Below are positions 8,677-17,455 of a stretch of 64,000 nt of DNA, in pieces. The notes below the pieces were generated by a model. The model did no database searches. It was not told where the DNA came from and was given only the letters and a program-made list of their open reading frames with translations. The DNA comes from Chitinophaga sp. 180180018-3 (GTDB lineage: Bacteria > Bacteroidota > Bacteroidia > Chitinophagales > Chitinophagaceae). The stretch covers positions 868,001 through 932,000 of the forward strand of contig NZ_CP140772.1 in assembly GCF_037893185.1 (NCBI RefSeq), given 5' to 3'. Each line of letters opens with the position of its first letter. Position 1 is the first letter of the stretch. The position numbers and the translations under genes are program-made.

Positions 8677-9210
8677 ATGCGTTATTGGGGCCTAATTCTC
8701 CTTCTTTTTTGTACCGCTTGCCGGCGGGATGGGTCTGATGCCCAGGCGCTCAGATGTAATGCGGAAATTGGCATTGCAAACTTTGATCAGGTGAAAAAAT
8801 CTCTTACTTATGAAAATGTGAGAAGCATTTTTAAACAGGAGGGAGAACTCTTCAGCGACAATGGTGTAACAAAGATCTACAAGTGGTACTATGTATGCAG
8901 CGGTTTGAAGAGATATGTGCAATGCCAGTTTCAGAACGGCCAGGTAACCCTGGTTGCCATGACGCTTACGCGAGACATTTGTGCTTATAACCTGTCGGTG
9001 AACTACCCGAAAGTGCAGCACGGAATGACCTATGCCCAGGTGAAACATGTATTTGGCGCCGATGGCGATAACTTCCGTAACGACTATCAATACCGGCCCG
9101 GCGGACATGATACCCGATACTACCGCTGGTATAACTGCGATGCACCTGCGAAATATGCCGAGGTATGGTTTTCTGCTGATACGGTGGTACTTACCAGGAA
9201 ATTGCTCTGA
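8677..9210 (+). CDS. Small lipoprotein with two SmpA/BLIP-like repeats
   Basis: A 177-residue predicted lipoprotein (MRYWGLILLLFCTAC, lipobox CTAC). Two similar modules are visible: FDQVKKSLTYENVRSIFKQEG...KIYKWYYV...VQCQFQNGQV (about 33-85) and VQHGMTYAQVKHVFGADGD...RYYRWYNC...AEVWFSADTV (about 109-172). The pattern 'GMTYxQVxxxFG... W ... AxVxFxxxxV' is that of the SmpA/OmlA and beta-lactamase-inhibitor-protein fold. Function unknown. It is divergent from the B12 riboswitch and convergent with the aldehyde dehydrogenase operon, whose last stop is 6 bp away. Confidence 0.72.
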   Translation: MRYWGLILLLFCTACRRDGSDAQALRCNAEIGIANFDQVKKSLTYENVRSIFKQEGELFSDNGVTKIYKWYYVCSGLKRYVQCQFQNGQVTLVAMTLTRDICAYNLSVNYPKVQHGMTYAQVKHVFGADGDNFRNDYQYRPGGHDTRYYRWYNCDAPAKYAEVWFSADTVVLTRKLL

Positions 9211-9216
9211 TATCCG

Positions 9217-10581
9217 TCAGGGTTTCATTTGCCATGATTTTGTTTTAGTAAATGCTCTTAATCCCTGATGGGATAAAGTTGTTCCAAAGCCGGAATGCTT
9301 TCTGCCACTCCAAGGAACACCCGCAGAAACGCGATCGCAACAATTCCAATAACCGGTTCCGGAATTAATCGCTGCCAGGATCTTTTGTGCCCTGTCGCCA
9401 TCGCTGGAGTATACAGATGCAGTGAGGCCGTATTCCGTATCATTCATCAGTTTAATAGCTTCCCCATCGTTTTGTACTTTCATGATGCCGATGACAGGGC
9501 CAAAGCTTTCTTCCCGCATTATTTTCATGTTGTTATCCACATCGGTCAGGATAGTGGGTTCAAAATAGTTTCCTTCGTGTTTGATGCGTTTTCCGCCCAG
9601 CAACAGTGTTGCGCCCTTTGCCCTGGCCTCATTCACATGTAGCTCCAGCACTGCGAGCTGGTCGGCCCGGGTAATTGCACCGAAGTATACGCCTTCGTCT
9701 GTAGGGAAACCCAGTTTCCACGACCTGACTGTTTTTACAAAAGCATCTATATACGCATCATACACTTTTTCATGTACATAAATCCGTTCTACAGCGCAGC
9801 AACTCTGGCCATTGTTATAAAAGGCGCCATCGGCGGTGGCGGCAGCTACAGCAGCAATATCCGTGATATCGTCTGCCACGTACAGCGGATCTTTACCACC
9901 CAGTTCCAGCTGGCAGGGAACCATTTTTGACGCCACCTTTTCGTAGATGTGTTTACCTGTTTTGTAAGAGCCGGTAAAGAAATAACCATCGTAATCCTGT
10001 GTCAGCAGATATTCACCTACCGCTTTATCCCCCACGGCTACTTTGAATGCAAGTTCATTCACGCCCGCCTGATACAGCAGTTTTTCTATCTCAAAACCTG
10101 TGAGAATAGCGTATTCCGAAGGTTTGTACATCACAGCATTACCCGCCAGCAATGCCGGTACAAAAACATTTACGCCAACCAGATAAGGATAATTCCAGGC
10201 AGAGATGTTGCAGATGATACCGAGCGGTTCATATGATATTTTTTCACGGAGTGCAGGCGTATCCGTTACCCATTCGTCCGACAGATACCTGAGGGCGTTA
10301 TCTGTCATCCATTGTACACGTGCACAGGCGCCTTTGATCTCATTGCGCGACTGTTGCATAGGTTTTCCGACTTCCTTGGTCAACAGGCCTGCAAGTCTTT
10401 CGGTATGCCGTTCCAGGAGCATGTTGAATCGCTCCAGCTTTTTTATTCTCTCTTCAAGTGGTACAGCGGACCATTGTGCCCGGCCATACCTGAGAAGATG
10501 CATTTTATCGATGAGTATTGGAGAAGTATCTTCCCGCAGATAGCTGAGCACAGCTCCGGTAGATGGATTAATCATTTTCAT
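9217..10581 (-). CDS. NAD(P)-dependent aldehyde dehydrogenase, last gene of the gamma-glutamyl operon
   Basis: A 454-residue ALDH-superfamily enzyme that oxidises an aldehyde to an acid through a thioester on cysteine. Catalytic C261 lies in NNGQSCCAVERIYV, the general base E226 in QLELGGKDP, the cofactor-binding FFTGSYKTGK at about 201-210, and N-terminal NISAWNYP at 125-132 holds the conserved Asn. It lacks the first 20-40 residues of long ALDHs, which is normal for this subgroup. The start overlaps the stop of the amidotransferase-like gene by 4 bp (ATGA), indicating translational coupling. In the inferred pathway it would oxidise a gamma-glutamylated amino-aldehyde, for example gamma-glutamyl-aminoacetaldehyde. 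Confidence 0.92.
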   Translation of the reverse strand: MKMINPSTGAVLSYLREDTSPILIDKMHLLRYGRAQWSAVPLEERIKKLERFNMLLERHTERLAGLLTKEVGKPMQQSRNEIKGACARVQWMTDNALRYLSDEWVTDTPALREKISYEPLGIICNISAWNYPYLVGVNVFVPALLAGNAVMYKPSEYAILTGFEIEKLLYQAGVNELAFKVAVGDKAVGEYLLTQDYDGYFFTGSYKTGKHIYEKVASKMVPCQLELGGKDPLYVADDITDIAAVAAATADGAFYNNGQSCCAVERIYVHEKVYDAYIDAFVKTVRSWKLGFPTDEGVYFGAITRADQLAVLELHVNEARAKGATLLLGGKRIKHEGNYFEPTILTDVDNNMKIMREESFGPVIGIMKVQNDGEAIKLMNDTEYGLTASVYSSDGDRAQKILAAINSGTGYWNCCDRVSAGVPWSGRKHSGFGTTLSHQGLRAFTKTKSWQMKP

Positions 10582-11297
10582 TTGTGATAATTTCTAACAG
10601 CCTGAATAAATTGTTTTTTGATAGCGGAAGACAGGGGATTACTTTCTTTTTCCGGCATTCTTTCGGGATGCCACTGCACGCCTATCATAAAGCCTTTCCC
10701 TGTTTTATCCCTGAACTCTATTCCTTCAATGATAGCATCGCCGGTGGCCGAAGTGGCGCTGATCATCAGGTTATGCCCCAGGTGTTCCGGATCAATACCC
10801 TGATGATGTGCGCTGTTGACCTGTCCGTTTTCAACGCCTGTGATAGCGTATAGCAGGGAATCTTTCCGGATGTTCACATCGTGTATCTTATCGGCCTTGT
10901 CTTTTTTGTGGATAAGATTCGCTGTTGCGCCAATATCTTCATACACCTTACCACCTTCCAGGATATTAATATATTGCAGGCCACGGCAAATACCCAATAC
11001 AGGTATCTGTTGTTCCTGGGCGTATTCATATATCCTTTTTTCGAAAGCATCGCGTTCGGGTAAAAATCTTTCTGGTTTGTACGGGTATTGTTCTGCACCT
11101 CCATACAGTGATGGCAATACATCTATGCCTCCGGTCAATACAAACCCATCGCAGGTATAGATATCCTGCTCATTACGCTCAACAAAAGAAAGCGTAACAA
11201 TTTCCACATCTTCTCCCAAATCTTCCGGTTGAAACCAATGTGGATAATTATGGAAGTTCGTTTCCGTAAAACTGATACCTATCCGTTTCTTCATCAC
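10578..11297 (-). CDS. Class-I glutamine-amidotransferase-like gamma-glutamyl hydrolase (PuuD-like)
   Basis: A 239-residue peptidase-C26/PuuD-type protein. Its nucleophile is C104 in LGICRGLQYIN, with H210 and E212 in VQWHPERM and the oxyanion-type LTGGIDVLPSLYGG near 54-67. PuuD-type enzymes cleave gamma-glutamyl amides such as gamma-glutamyl-GABA, releasing glutamate. Here it would release glutamate and the oxidised amine product. It overlaps the alcohol dehydrogenase gene by 1 nt and the aldehyde dehydrogenase gene by 4 nt. ATG at 11294 is an equally possible start. The specific substrate is inferred from the neighbours. Confidence 0.85.
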   Translation of the reverse strand: MMKKRIGISFTETNFHNYPHWFQPEDLGEDVEIVTLSFVERNEQDIYTCDGFVLTGGIDVLPSLYGGAEQYPYKPERFLPERDAFEKRIYEYAQEQQIPVLGICRGLQYINILEGGKVYEDIGATANLIHKKDKADKIHDVNIRKDSLLYAITGVENGQVNSAHHQGIDPEHLGHNLMISATSATGDAIIEGIEFRDKTGKGFMIGVQWHPERMPEKESNPLSSAIKKQFIQAVRNYHK

Positions 11298-12433
11298 TAA
11301 AATGCATTTTGGTATAATTGCCTGAAATCATTTCTGCTCACGGGTTTAGGGTTATTAGGATGAGCAAAGTCGGCAATGGCAAGGTCGGCGAGCGTTTCAA
11401 TATGTTCTTGTTTAACACCGATATCCCGCAGGTGATGTGGAATATTCACCCTGCTGTTCAGGTCGAACAGGTATTTTACCACTGCCTCTCCGGTTTCTTC
11501 CTTCAGCTCCAGTGTTCTGGCGATACGCCGGAATTTATCTTCAAATCCTGCGATATTGAATTGCATACCATAAGGAATGTTCACCGCATTGGCGAGGCCA
11601 TGATGTGTATCCAGTAAGGACGACAGGGGATGAGCCAGGGAATGTACCACTCCCAGTCCTTTCTGAAAAGCGATAGCGCCCATCATGGAAGCCATGAGCA
11701 TATTGCTTCTGCTTTCCATGTCGGGGTTGTTCACCGCTTTATCGAGGGAGAGGTGGATGAGCCGCATACCTTCGAGGGCAATGCCATCGCAGAGTGGATG
11801 ATAATTTTTCGCGAGGAATGCTTCCATGTTGTGCGTAAGTGCATCCATGCCGGTGGCGGCGGTGACAGCGGGGGGCAGTTCCATTGTGAGCGCAGGATCT
11901 GCAAATACGATCCGGGCCATCAGTTTCGGCGAAAACAGGATCTTCTTCTGATGTGTTTCATCGTCGGCAATGATAGCACTGCGGCCTACTTCGCTGCCGG
12001 TGCCGGCAGTAGTAGGTATAGTGATAAAGGGAGGCACATCGTTGGTGACATATATATCGCCGCCGATCAGGTCGTCGTATTTGAAAAGATCTTCCCGGTG
12101 ATGTACACGCAGCGCGATCGCCCTCGCCACATCCAGTGCTGCGCCACCACCAACGCCGATGATACAGTCCCGTTGTGTTTGATCCCAATGTTCCGTGCCT
12201 TTATACACATCGCTCTTCACCGGATTTTTATGAATATCGCTGAATACTTCAGCTGCAATATGATGTGCCTGCAAATCGGCAATAATAGCTTTGAAAAAAG
12301 ACAATCCGGCTACGACAGGATCGGTCACCACCAGTGGTTTTGATAATCCGTTTTTCTGCAACCAGGCGGGCAGTTCCCGAACGACGCCTGCGCCGAAGCG
12401 GATAGTAGTAGGAAAATTGAACTGAGCGGTCAT
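11297..12433 (-). CDS. Iron-containing (group III) alcohol dehydrogenase
   Basis: A 378-residue Fe-ADH. The NAD-binding GVGGGAALDVARA lies at about 93-105, the family signature PTTAGTGSEVGRSAI near 137-151, and metal-binding residues in MDALTHNMEA, VVHSLAHPLSS and THHGLANAV. It oxidises a primary alcohol to an aldehyde with NAD(P)+. Its place between a glutamine-synthetase-like ligase (11 bp upstream) and an aldehyde dehydrogenase two genes downstream suggests that it oxidises the hydroxyl end of a gamma-glutamylated amino-alcohol. That role is inferred; the enzyme family is certain. Confidence 0.92.
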   Translation of the reverse strand: MTAQFNFPTTIRFGAGVVRELPAWLQKNGLSKPLVVTDPVVAGLSFFKAIIADLQAHHIAAEVFSDIHKNPVKSDVYKGTEHWDQTQRDCIIGVGGGAALDVARAIALRVHHREDLFKYDDLIGGDIYVTNDVPPFITIPTTAGTGSEVGRSAIIADDETHQKKILFSPKLMARIVFADPALTMELPPAVTAATGMDALTHNMEAFLAKNYHPLCDGIALEGMRLIHLSLDKAVNNPDMESRSNMLMASMMGAIAFQKGLGVVHSLAHPLSSLLDTHHGLANAVNIPYGMQFNIAGFEDKFRRIARTLELKEETGEAVVKYLFDLNSRVNIPHHLRDIGVKQEHIETLADLAIADFAHPNNPKPVSRNDFRQLYQNAF

Positions 12434-12444
12434 AATGCTGAAGC

Positions 12445-13803
12445 TTAGATGATTTCAAAATATCTTTTAAGTTCCCAGTCGGTAACGGCTTTGGCATATT
12501 GTCGCCATTCCCATTCCCTCGTGAGTGTAAAATGTTCCACAAACTGCTCGCCGAACAATTCTTTTGCCAGCGCTGAATGTTTCATCTGCTGCGTGGCAAT
12601 ATGAAGGTTCTGTGGTAATACACCATTTGAAGTGTCGAGGTACCCATTACCCGTGGTAATTTTTTTCTCAAGAGGCATTTTATTTTTCACGCCGTATAAT
12701 CCTGCAGCCAAACAGGCGGCCAGTGCGAGGTAAGGATTGGTGTCGGAGCCAACTACCCTGGTTTCGAGGCGGGAAGCCTTTGCAGAGCCGGGTAGCGCCC
12801 GTAATGCCACGGTGCGGTTATCGATACCCCAGGTAAGCGTAGTGGGCGCCCAGGCGCCTTCCACGAGGCGTTTATAACTGTTGATGGTAGGAGCCAGCAT
12901 GGGCAGTATATGTGGCAGGCAATACAGTTGTCCGGCTATATAGCTTTTCATGATGCCGCTCATTTTGTGAGGATCTTTTTCATCGTGAAAAAGATTATGC
13001 TGACGGTCGGGTTCCCACAGGCTCTGGTGAACATGCCCGCTGCATCCCGGAAGGTTTTCATTGATCTTGGCCATGAATGTAGCCATGATACCGTGCTGGT
13101 AGGCGATTTCTTTCACCGCTGTTTTGAATAATACTGCCTGATCCGCTGCTTCAAGTGCAGCTGCGTAGCGGATGGCCGCTTCGTACACACCGGGCCCTGT
13201 TTCCGTATGCAGCCCTTCCATGGGAATGTCGAATTTTACGAGCAACTCAAACAGGCGGCTCATGTATTCGTTTTTCAAAGTGCTGCGCAGAATGGAGTAG
13301 CCAAACATACCTGGACTGAGTGGCGTGAGATCACGGAAATGTTTCTGGTTGGCGGTATCGGGAGTTTCCGTGAAATTGAACCATTCAAACTCCTGCGAGA
13401 AGTAAGGGAAAAAGCCCTGCTGCCCGGCATGCGCTATTACTTTTCGCAGTAGCTGCCGGGGGCATGTATATACAGGAGCATCATCCGGGGTTACCAATTC
13501 TCCCAAAAAAAAGGGCAGATCGTTCTCCCAGGGAATCCGCCGGAAAGTGTTAAGATCTATTTTCACAAGTGCATCCGGGTATCCCGTATGCCATCCGGTG
13601 TATTTCACGTTATCATACACCACATCTCCCATATCCCAGCCGAAAGTAACGTCGCAGAAACCGAGTTTGCTTTCAGTAACAGAGATGAATTTATCTGCAG
13701 ATATATACTTGCCTCTCAATACGCCATCGATATCCGATATAGCGATCTTTACTTTACCGGAAGGATGCTGCTTTACATATGCTAATACTTCTGAAGTGGT
13801 CAT
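12445..13803 (-). CDS. Glutamine-synthetase-like gamma-glutamyl-amine ligase (PuuA/GlnA4-like)
   Basis: A 452-residue member of the glutamine synthetase superfamily. Catalytic-domain motifs are present: EFEWFNF (metal-binding Glu), ETGPGVYEAAI, GCSGHVHQSL (HxH ammonium/ATP region), YKRLVEGAWAPTTLTWG and RLETRVVGSDTNPYLAL. It lacks the KPDLxT-type adenylylation context of housekeeping GlnA and reads like the enzymes that attach glutamate to amines (PuuA for putrescine, GlnA4 for ethanolamine in Streptomyces). Co-operonic permease and dehydrogenases point to an amino-alcohol substrate, most simply ethanolamine. The start overlaps the permease stop by 4 bp. Confidence 0.86.
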   Translation of the reverse strand: MTTSEVLAYVKQHPSGKVKIAISDIDGVLRGKYISADKFISVTESKLGFCDVTFGWDMGDVVYDNVKYTGWHTGYPDALVKIDLNTFRRIPWENDLPFFLGELVTPDDAPVYTCPRQLLRKVIAHAGQQGFFPYFSQEFEWFNFTETPDTANQKHFRDLTPLSPGMFGYSILRSTLKNEYMSRLFELLVKFDIPMEGLHTETGPGVYEAAIRYAAALEAADQAVLFKTAVKEIAYQHGIMATFMAKINENLPGCSGHVHQSLWEPDRQHNLFHDEKDPHKMSGIMKSYIAGQLYCLPHILPMLAPTINSYKRLVEGAWAPTTLTWGIDNRTVALRALPGSAKASRLETRVVGSDTNPYLALAACLAAGLYGVKNKMPLEKKITTGNGYLDTSNGVLPQNLHIATQQMKHSALAKELFGEQFVEHFTLTREWEWRQYAKAVTDWELKRYFEII

Positions 13804-15116
13804 GTGTGCGCAGGTTTAAAGAGTTTGTAGAACAGGAACGTAATAGCGAGGAGGGAAAAATAGATCAGACCAAGTGTTACATTGAAAATAAACATGGCAA
13901 TGATAGAGACGGTGGAAATGAGCAGGGCTATCAATGGCAGGAAAGGATAGCAGGCTACCCTGAAAGGCCGTGCCAGTGTAGGCTCCTTGTTCCTGAGGAT
14001 GATGATAGACACCATGGATATGATATACAATGTAAGCGCGCCGAATACAGAAACAATAATGATCTCGGCAGTTTTACCGGATATCAGGGCCAGTATACCG
14101 ATTAGCATATTACCGATCAATGCATTGGCGGGGGTATGGAAGCGGGAGGAAATTTTCCCGAGGAAAGGGGGCAGGTTATGTACCCGGCCCATTTCGTATG
14201 TAGAGCGTCCGGCAGCGAGGATAAGGCCGTGAAAAGAAGCCACGAGCCCGAATAAACCGACGGTGATGAGCAGATGGTACATCAGGTGGTTGCTGCCTGT
14301 AATCTGTGCCAGCGCCAGCGGGAGCGGGGAGTCGGACGTTTCGCCATGGCTACCGTTCCTATACACGATCGCCTCCCAGCCGGCGATACCGGTAGCGGAA
14401 ATAAATATCAGCACACATAACAACGCCAGTGTTAGTATGGCCCAGCCGAAGCCTCTGCTGATATCCCGTTGTGGATTCTTTGTTTCTTCTGCTACATTGG
14501 CAATACCTTCGATACCCAGGAAAAACCAGATGGCAAAAGGAATCGCTGCAAAACTGCCACTCCATCCGTTGGGCAATGCGTTATGGGTGAGATTGGTGAG
14601 TTGAAATTTAGGTAGGGAGATGCCGGCAAACAACAGCAGTTCGCCTACCGCGAATACGGTGATAATTACTTCAAATGATGCAGCAGCTTTTACACCATAG
14701 ACGTTCAGGGCGGTAAAGATAAAATAGATAGCGATAGCGCTGCTGAGGATGGGAACCTGTGGAAAGAAGGCATTGAAATAAGCGCCGATGGCGAATGCAA
14801 TGGCTGGTGGCGCCAGAATAAATTCTATAACCTGGGCAATGCCGGCAATGAAGCCGATATCTTTTCCCAATGCCCTGTTGGCATAGTCAAATACTCCTCC
14901 TGCTTTAGGGATTGCACAAGCCAGTTCTGCGTAACTGAAGGAAAACGTTATATACATCACCATGATAACGAGGGTAGCCAATGCCATGCCCCAGGTGCCC
15001 CCTTTTTCGAGGCCAAGATTCCAGCCAAAATACATACCTGAAATAACGTAACCTACTCCAAGTCCCCACAGCATAAAGGGTGTTAATGTTTTCTTTAAAC
15101 CCTTATTTTGCGTCAT
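13800..15116 (-). CDS. APC-superfamily permease, ethanolamine-permease type
   Basis: A 438-residue, roughly twelve-helix inner-membrane transporter. The N-terminal stretch GVGYVISGMYFGWNLGLEKG, followed by SYAELACAIPKAGGVFDYA, and the later LVASFHGLILAAGRSTYEMGR and RFHTPANALIGN are close to what I recall of the ethanolamine permease subfamily (TIGR00908-like). They are less like the general amino-acid permeases. It is the first gene of the five-gene operon and names the likely substrate for the downstream gamma-glutamyl pathway. A BLAST against characterised Eat/EutP-type transporters would settle the subfamily. Confidence 0.85.
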   Translation of the reverse strand: MTQNKGLKKTLTPFMLWGLGVGYVISGMYFGWNLGLEKGGTWGMALATLVIMVMYITFSFSYAELACAIPKAGGVFDYANRALGKDIGFIAGIAQVIEFILAPPAIAFAIGAYFNAFFPQVPILSSAIAIYFIFTALNVYGVKAAASFEVIITVFAVGELLLFAGISLPKFQLTNLTHNALPNGWSGSFAAIPFAIWFFLGIEGIANVAEETKNPQRDISRGFGWAILTLALLCVLIFISATGIAGWEAIVYRNGSHGETSDSPLPLALAQITGSNHLMYHLLITVGLFGLVASFHGLILAAGRSTYEMGRVHNLPPFLGKISSRFHTPANALIGNMLIGILALISGKTAEIIIVSVFGALTLYIISMVSIIILRNKEPTLARPFRVACYPFLPLIALLISTVSIIAMFIFNVTLGLIYFSLLAITFLFYKLFKPAHT

Positions 15117-15173
15117 GTTGAAAGATCTGTGTTGGATGTATCCCTAATATAACATAAAAACGGGATATTATTT

Positions 15174-15659
15174 TTATTCCTTCGCGGAGCGTACATACAT
15201 GGCCGTTACTTCCCTTATCCACCGGGCGGGTTTCTTTTCGCCGGGTACGATAATCCGGAAAGGGCCTTTACCGGCGGGCAGGGGCTTACCATCGGCCTGA
15301 TCGGCCAGGATGATGATCCGGCTGGCAAATACCGTATCCAGTTCGGGGAGGGCAAACACCACCTGGTAGCCATCGCTGGCTTTTACCAACAGGTACTTTG
15401 ATAAATTTTTGCCCCTCAGCTGCGGGCCCAGCGGAACACCTGCCCGTGCCAGGATATCGGCAACGGGTACGCCGGAATAGCGATAGGTTTTGCCATCGTG
15501 GTCGGTAGCGGATACGTCTGTTCTTTTCATGCTACTGAGATCAGCTGCGCTGAGTTTCAATGGCTGCGTGACGTCTCCTTCAACGGTAAACGATTGGCCG
15601 TTTGCCAGCGAAATAGCGAAAATGAAGCTGATGAATAATGCCGGAAATTTGTACGTCAT
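15174..15659 (-). CDS. Small exported molybdopterin-oxidoreductase-fold (sulfite-oxidase-like) protein
   Basis: A 161-residue protein with a signal peptide (MTYKFPALFISFIFAISLANGQ). It then carries a compact Oxidored_molyb-like domain: FTVEGDVTQPLKLSAADL, YSGVPVADILARAGV, VKASDGYQVVFALPELD, GPFRIIVPGEKKPARWIREV. No cysteine that could bind molybdenum is evident, and the domain is shorter than in catalytic sulfite oxidases. It may therefore be a cofactor-free relative. It lies 57 bp upstream of the permease on the same strand and may lead the operon or be an independent gene. Function unknown. Confidence 0.75.
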   Translation of the reverse strand: MTYKFPALFISFIFAISLANGQSFTVEGDVTQPLKLSAADLSSMKRTDVSATDHDGKTYRYSGVPVADILARAGVPLGPQLRGKNLSKYLLVKASDGYQVVFALPELDTVFASRIIILADQADGKPLPAGKGPFRIIVPGEKKPARWIREVTAMYVRSAKE

Positions 15660-15831
15660 GATGGATAGGATTAGTAATATAACGCTTGCAAACCGGGTGT
15701 TCTGTGTGTATGGTCGGATCAGGATACAATGATAACATTAAATTAAAGAAAATCAATGCCCGGGTCACTGAGAAAATATCGCATATTTCGCGAATTGATG
15801 CTTAAATTACACCGAATAAACCGATGCTTAG

Positions 15832-17337
15832 ATGAAACCTGGAAAAAATCACCCCTCTGCCATCACTATCTTCGGCGCCAAAGGGGATCTGACTAAAAGA
15901 AAGCTCATTCCGGCACTTTACAACCTGTATATTGATAACCAGCTGCCGCCTGTATTCACCATTCAGTGTGTGGATTTCCTGGCAGAAGATGAAGCCGCAT
16001 TCAAGGCAGATCTGCTGGAAGGCATCAATGAATTCAGCCGGAACGGGAAGGCCAATGAAACAGAATGGAATGAATTTGCCGGGCACATCGGCTACCTGCA
16101 GGGTGATTTCCTGAAAACGGAAACATATGATGCACTCGGAAAAAAACTGAATGCATTCGACAAGGAGAATAAAAAAGAGTGTGTACGTATTTTCTATTTT
16201 GCAGTAGCGCCACGTTTTATTGAGATCATTGCAGACGCATTATATAAGCATACCATTTGCGGCCGGGAAGGGCTGGACCGCATTGTGGTAGAGAAACCTT
16301 TTGGTACGGACCTCGACAGTGCCAAAAAACTCAACCGGTTTTTAACGAAGCGATTTGCGGAGCGCCAGATCTATCGTATTGATCATTACCTGGGAAAAGA
16401 GGCCGTGCAGAATATCATGGCATTCCGTTTTGCCAATTATGTATTTGAGCCAATATGGAACCGTCAGTATATTGATCATATCCAGATTAGTGTTGCGGAA
16501 GAAGTAGGAGTGGGTAAGCGTGGCGGATACTACGATGGCAGTGGCGCGCTGCGCGATATGGTGCAGAACCATCTGCTGCAGCTGTTGTGTATCATCGCGA
16601 TGGAGCGGCCGAAATTTTATGAATCGGAACTGATACGCGATGCGAAGGTGAAAGTGCTCAAGCATATACGTCAGTATACACCGAAGGAAGTATTCAAAAA
16701 TGTGATTCGCGGGCAATATACCGCCGGCAATGTGCATGGTACGCCCCGTGTGGCTTACCGCAAAGAAGAGCATGTACAATCTGCCTCCAGTACAGAAACC
16801 TTTGTAGCTGCCCGGTTATTCATCGATAACGAGCGGTGGAAAGGCGTTCCTTTCTTCCTGCGTACGGGCAAATCCATGCCGGTACAATCGTCCGTAATTA
16901 CAATACAATTCAAAGACTCACCGCATAAGATCTTCAAAGACGATCTGAGCCCGAACCGACTCGTTATCAGTATACAGCCGGAACTGGAGATCAGTTTGCT
17001 GTTCGAAAGTAAAGTGCCTGGTCTGAAGATGAAACTGAAGCCTGTGGAAATGGACTTCACTTACCAGGAATCTTATACAGAAACAATCCCTGAGGCATAT
17101 GAAGCTTTATTGCTTGATGTGCTGGATGGTAACCCTACGCTGTTTATGCGTGCGGATCAGGTAGAGAATGCATGGAAAGCAGTGATGCCTATCCTCGATA
17201 CCTGGCAGAAATACCCTGCCAAAGAACTTCACCTCTATAAGGCCGGTACCTGGGGCCCTTCAGCTGCTACTGAACTGTTGAAGCCCTATGCAAGGGATTG
17301 GTTCAGACTTTCTGCGAGAGAAGAGAGTTTGAAGTAA
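15832..17337 (+). CDS. zwf: Glucose-6-phosphate 1-dehydrogenase
   Basis: A 501-residue enzyme of the oxidative pentose-phosphate pathway, converting glucose-6-phosphate and NAD(P)+ to 6-phosphogluconolactone. An N-terminal Rossmann motif FGAKGDLTKRKLIPALY, the substrate/catalytic motif RIDHYLGKEAVQN near residues 182-194, and VEKPFGTDLDSAK support the call. So do the C-terminal RTGKSMPVQ and YEALLLDVLDGNPTLF. Full length for the family. It stands alone: gnd and pgl are not adjacent. It is divergent from the small oxidoreductase-fold gene and ends at the first base of a very long hairpin. Confidence 0.97.
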   Translation: MKPGKNHPSAITIFGAKGDLTKRKLIPALYNLYIDNQLPPVFTIQCVDFLAEDEAAFKADLLEGINEFSRNGKANETEWNEFAGHIGYLQGDFLKTETYDALGKKLNAFDKENKKECVRIFYFAVAPRFIEIIADALYKHTICGREGLDRIVVEKPFGTDLDSAKKLNRFLTKRFAERQIYRIDHYLGKEAVQNIMAFRFANYVFEPIWNRQYIDHIQISVAEEVGVGKRGGYYDGSGALRDMVQNHLLQLLCIIAMERPKFYESELIRDAKVKVLKHIRQYTPKEVFKNVIRGQYTAGNVHGTPRVAYRKEEHVQSASSTETFVAARLFIDNERWKGVPFFLRTGKSMPVQSSVITIQFKDSPHKIFKDDLSPNRLVISIQPELEISLLFESKVPGLKMKLKPVEMDFTYQESYTETIPEAYEALLLDVLDGNPTLFMRADQVENAWKAVMPILDTWQKYPAKELHLYKAGTWGPSAATELLKPYARDWFRLSAREESLK

Positions 17338-17455
17338 AGAATTAAGAATATAGAAAGAAGAATGAAGAATGCCAGCGGAGATAGTAAACGCGAATATCAA
17401 TTTCGCTATTATCTCCGCTGGCATTCTTCATTCTTCTTTCTATATTCTTAATTCT
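17338..17455. terminator. 46-bp perfect hairpin between convergent genes, probable bidirectional terminator
   Basis: Positions 17338-17383 are perfectly complementary to 17410-17455. A smaller GCGAA/TTCGC stem lies inside, with a TATCAAT loop. It begins at the base after the zwf stop and overlaps the stop codon of the Endo-H-like gene. The sequence is purine-rich (AGAATTAAGAATATAG at its start) and begins much like the IS-split hairpin arm at 5505. Confidence 0.85.

Noticed and set aside
11630..12343. 237-codon plus-strand open frame
   Set aside because: Antisense to the Fe-alcohol dehydrogenase, whose motifs are complete; His/Cys-rich shadow composition.
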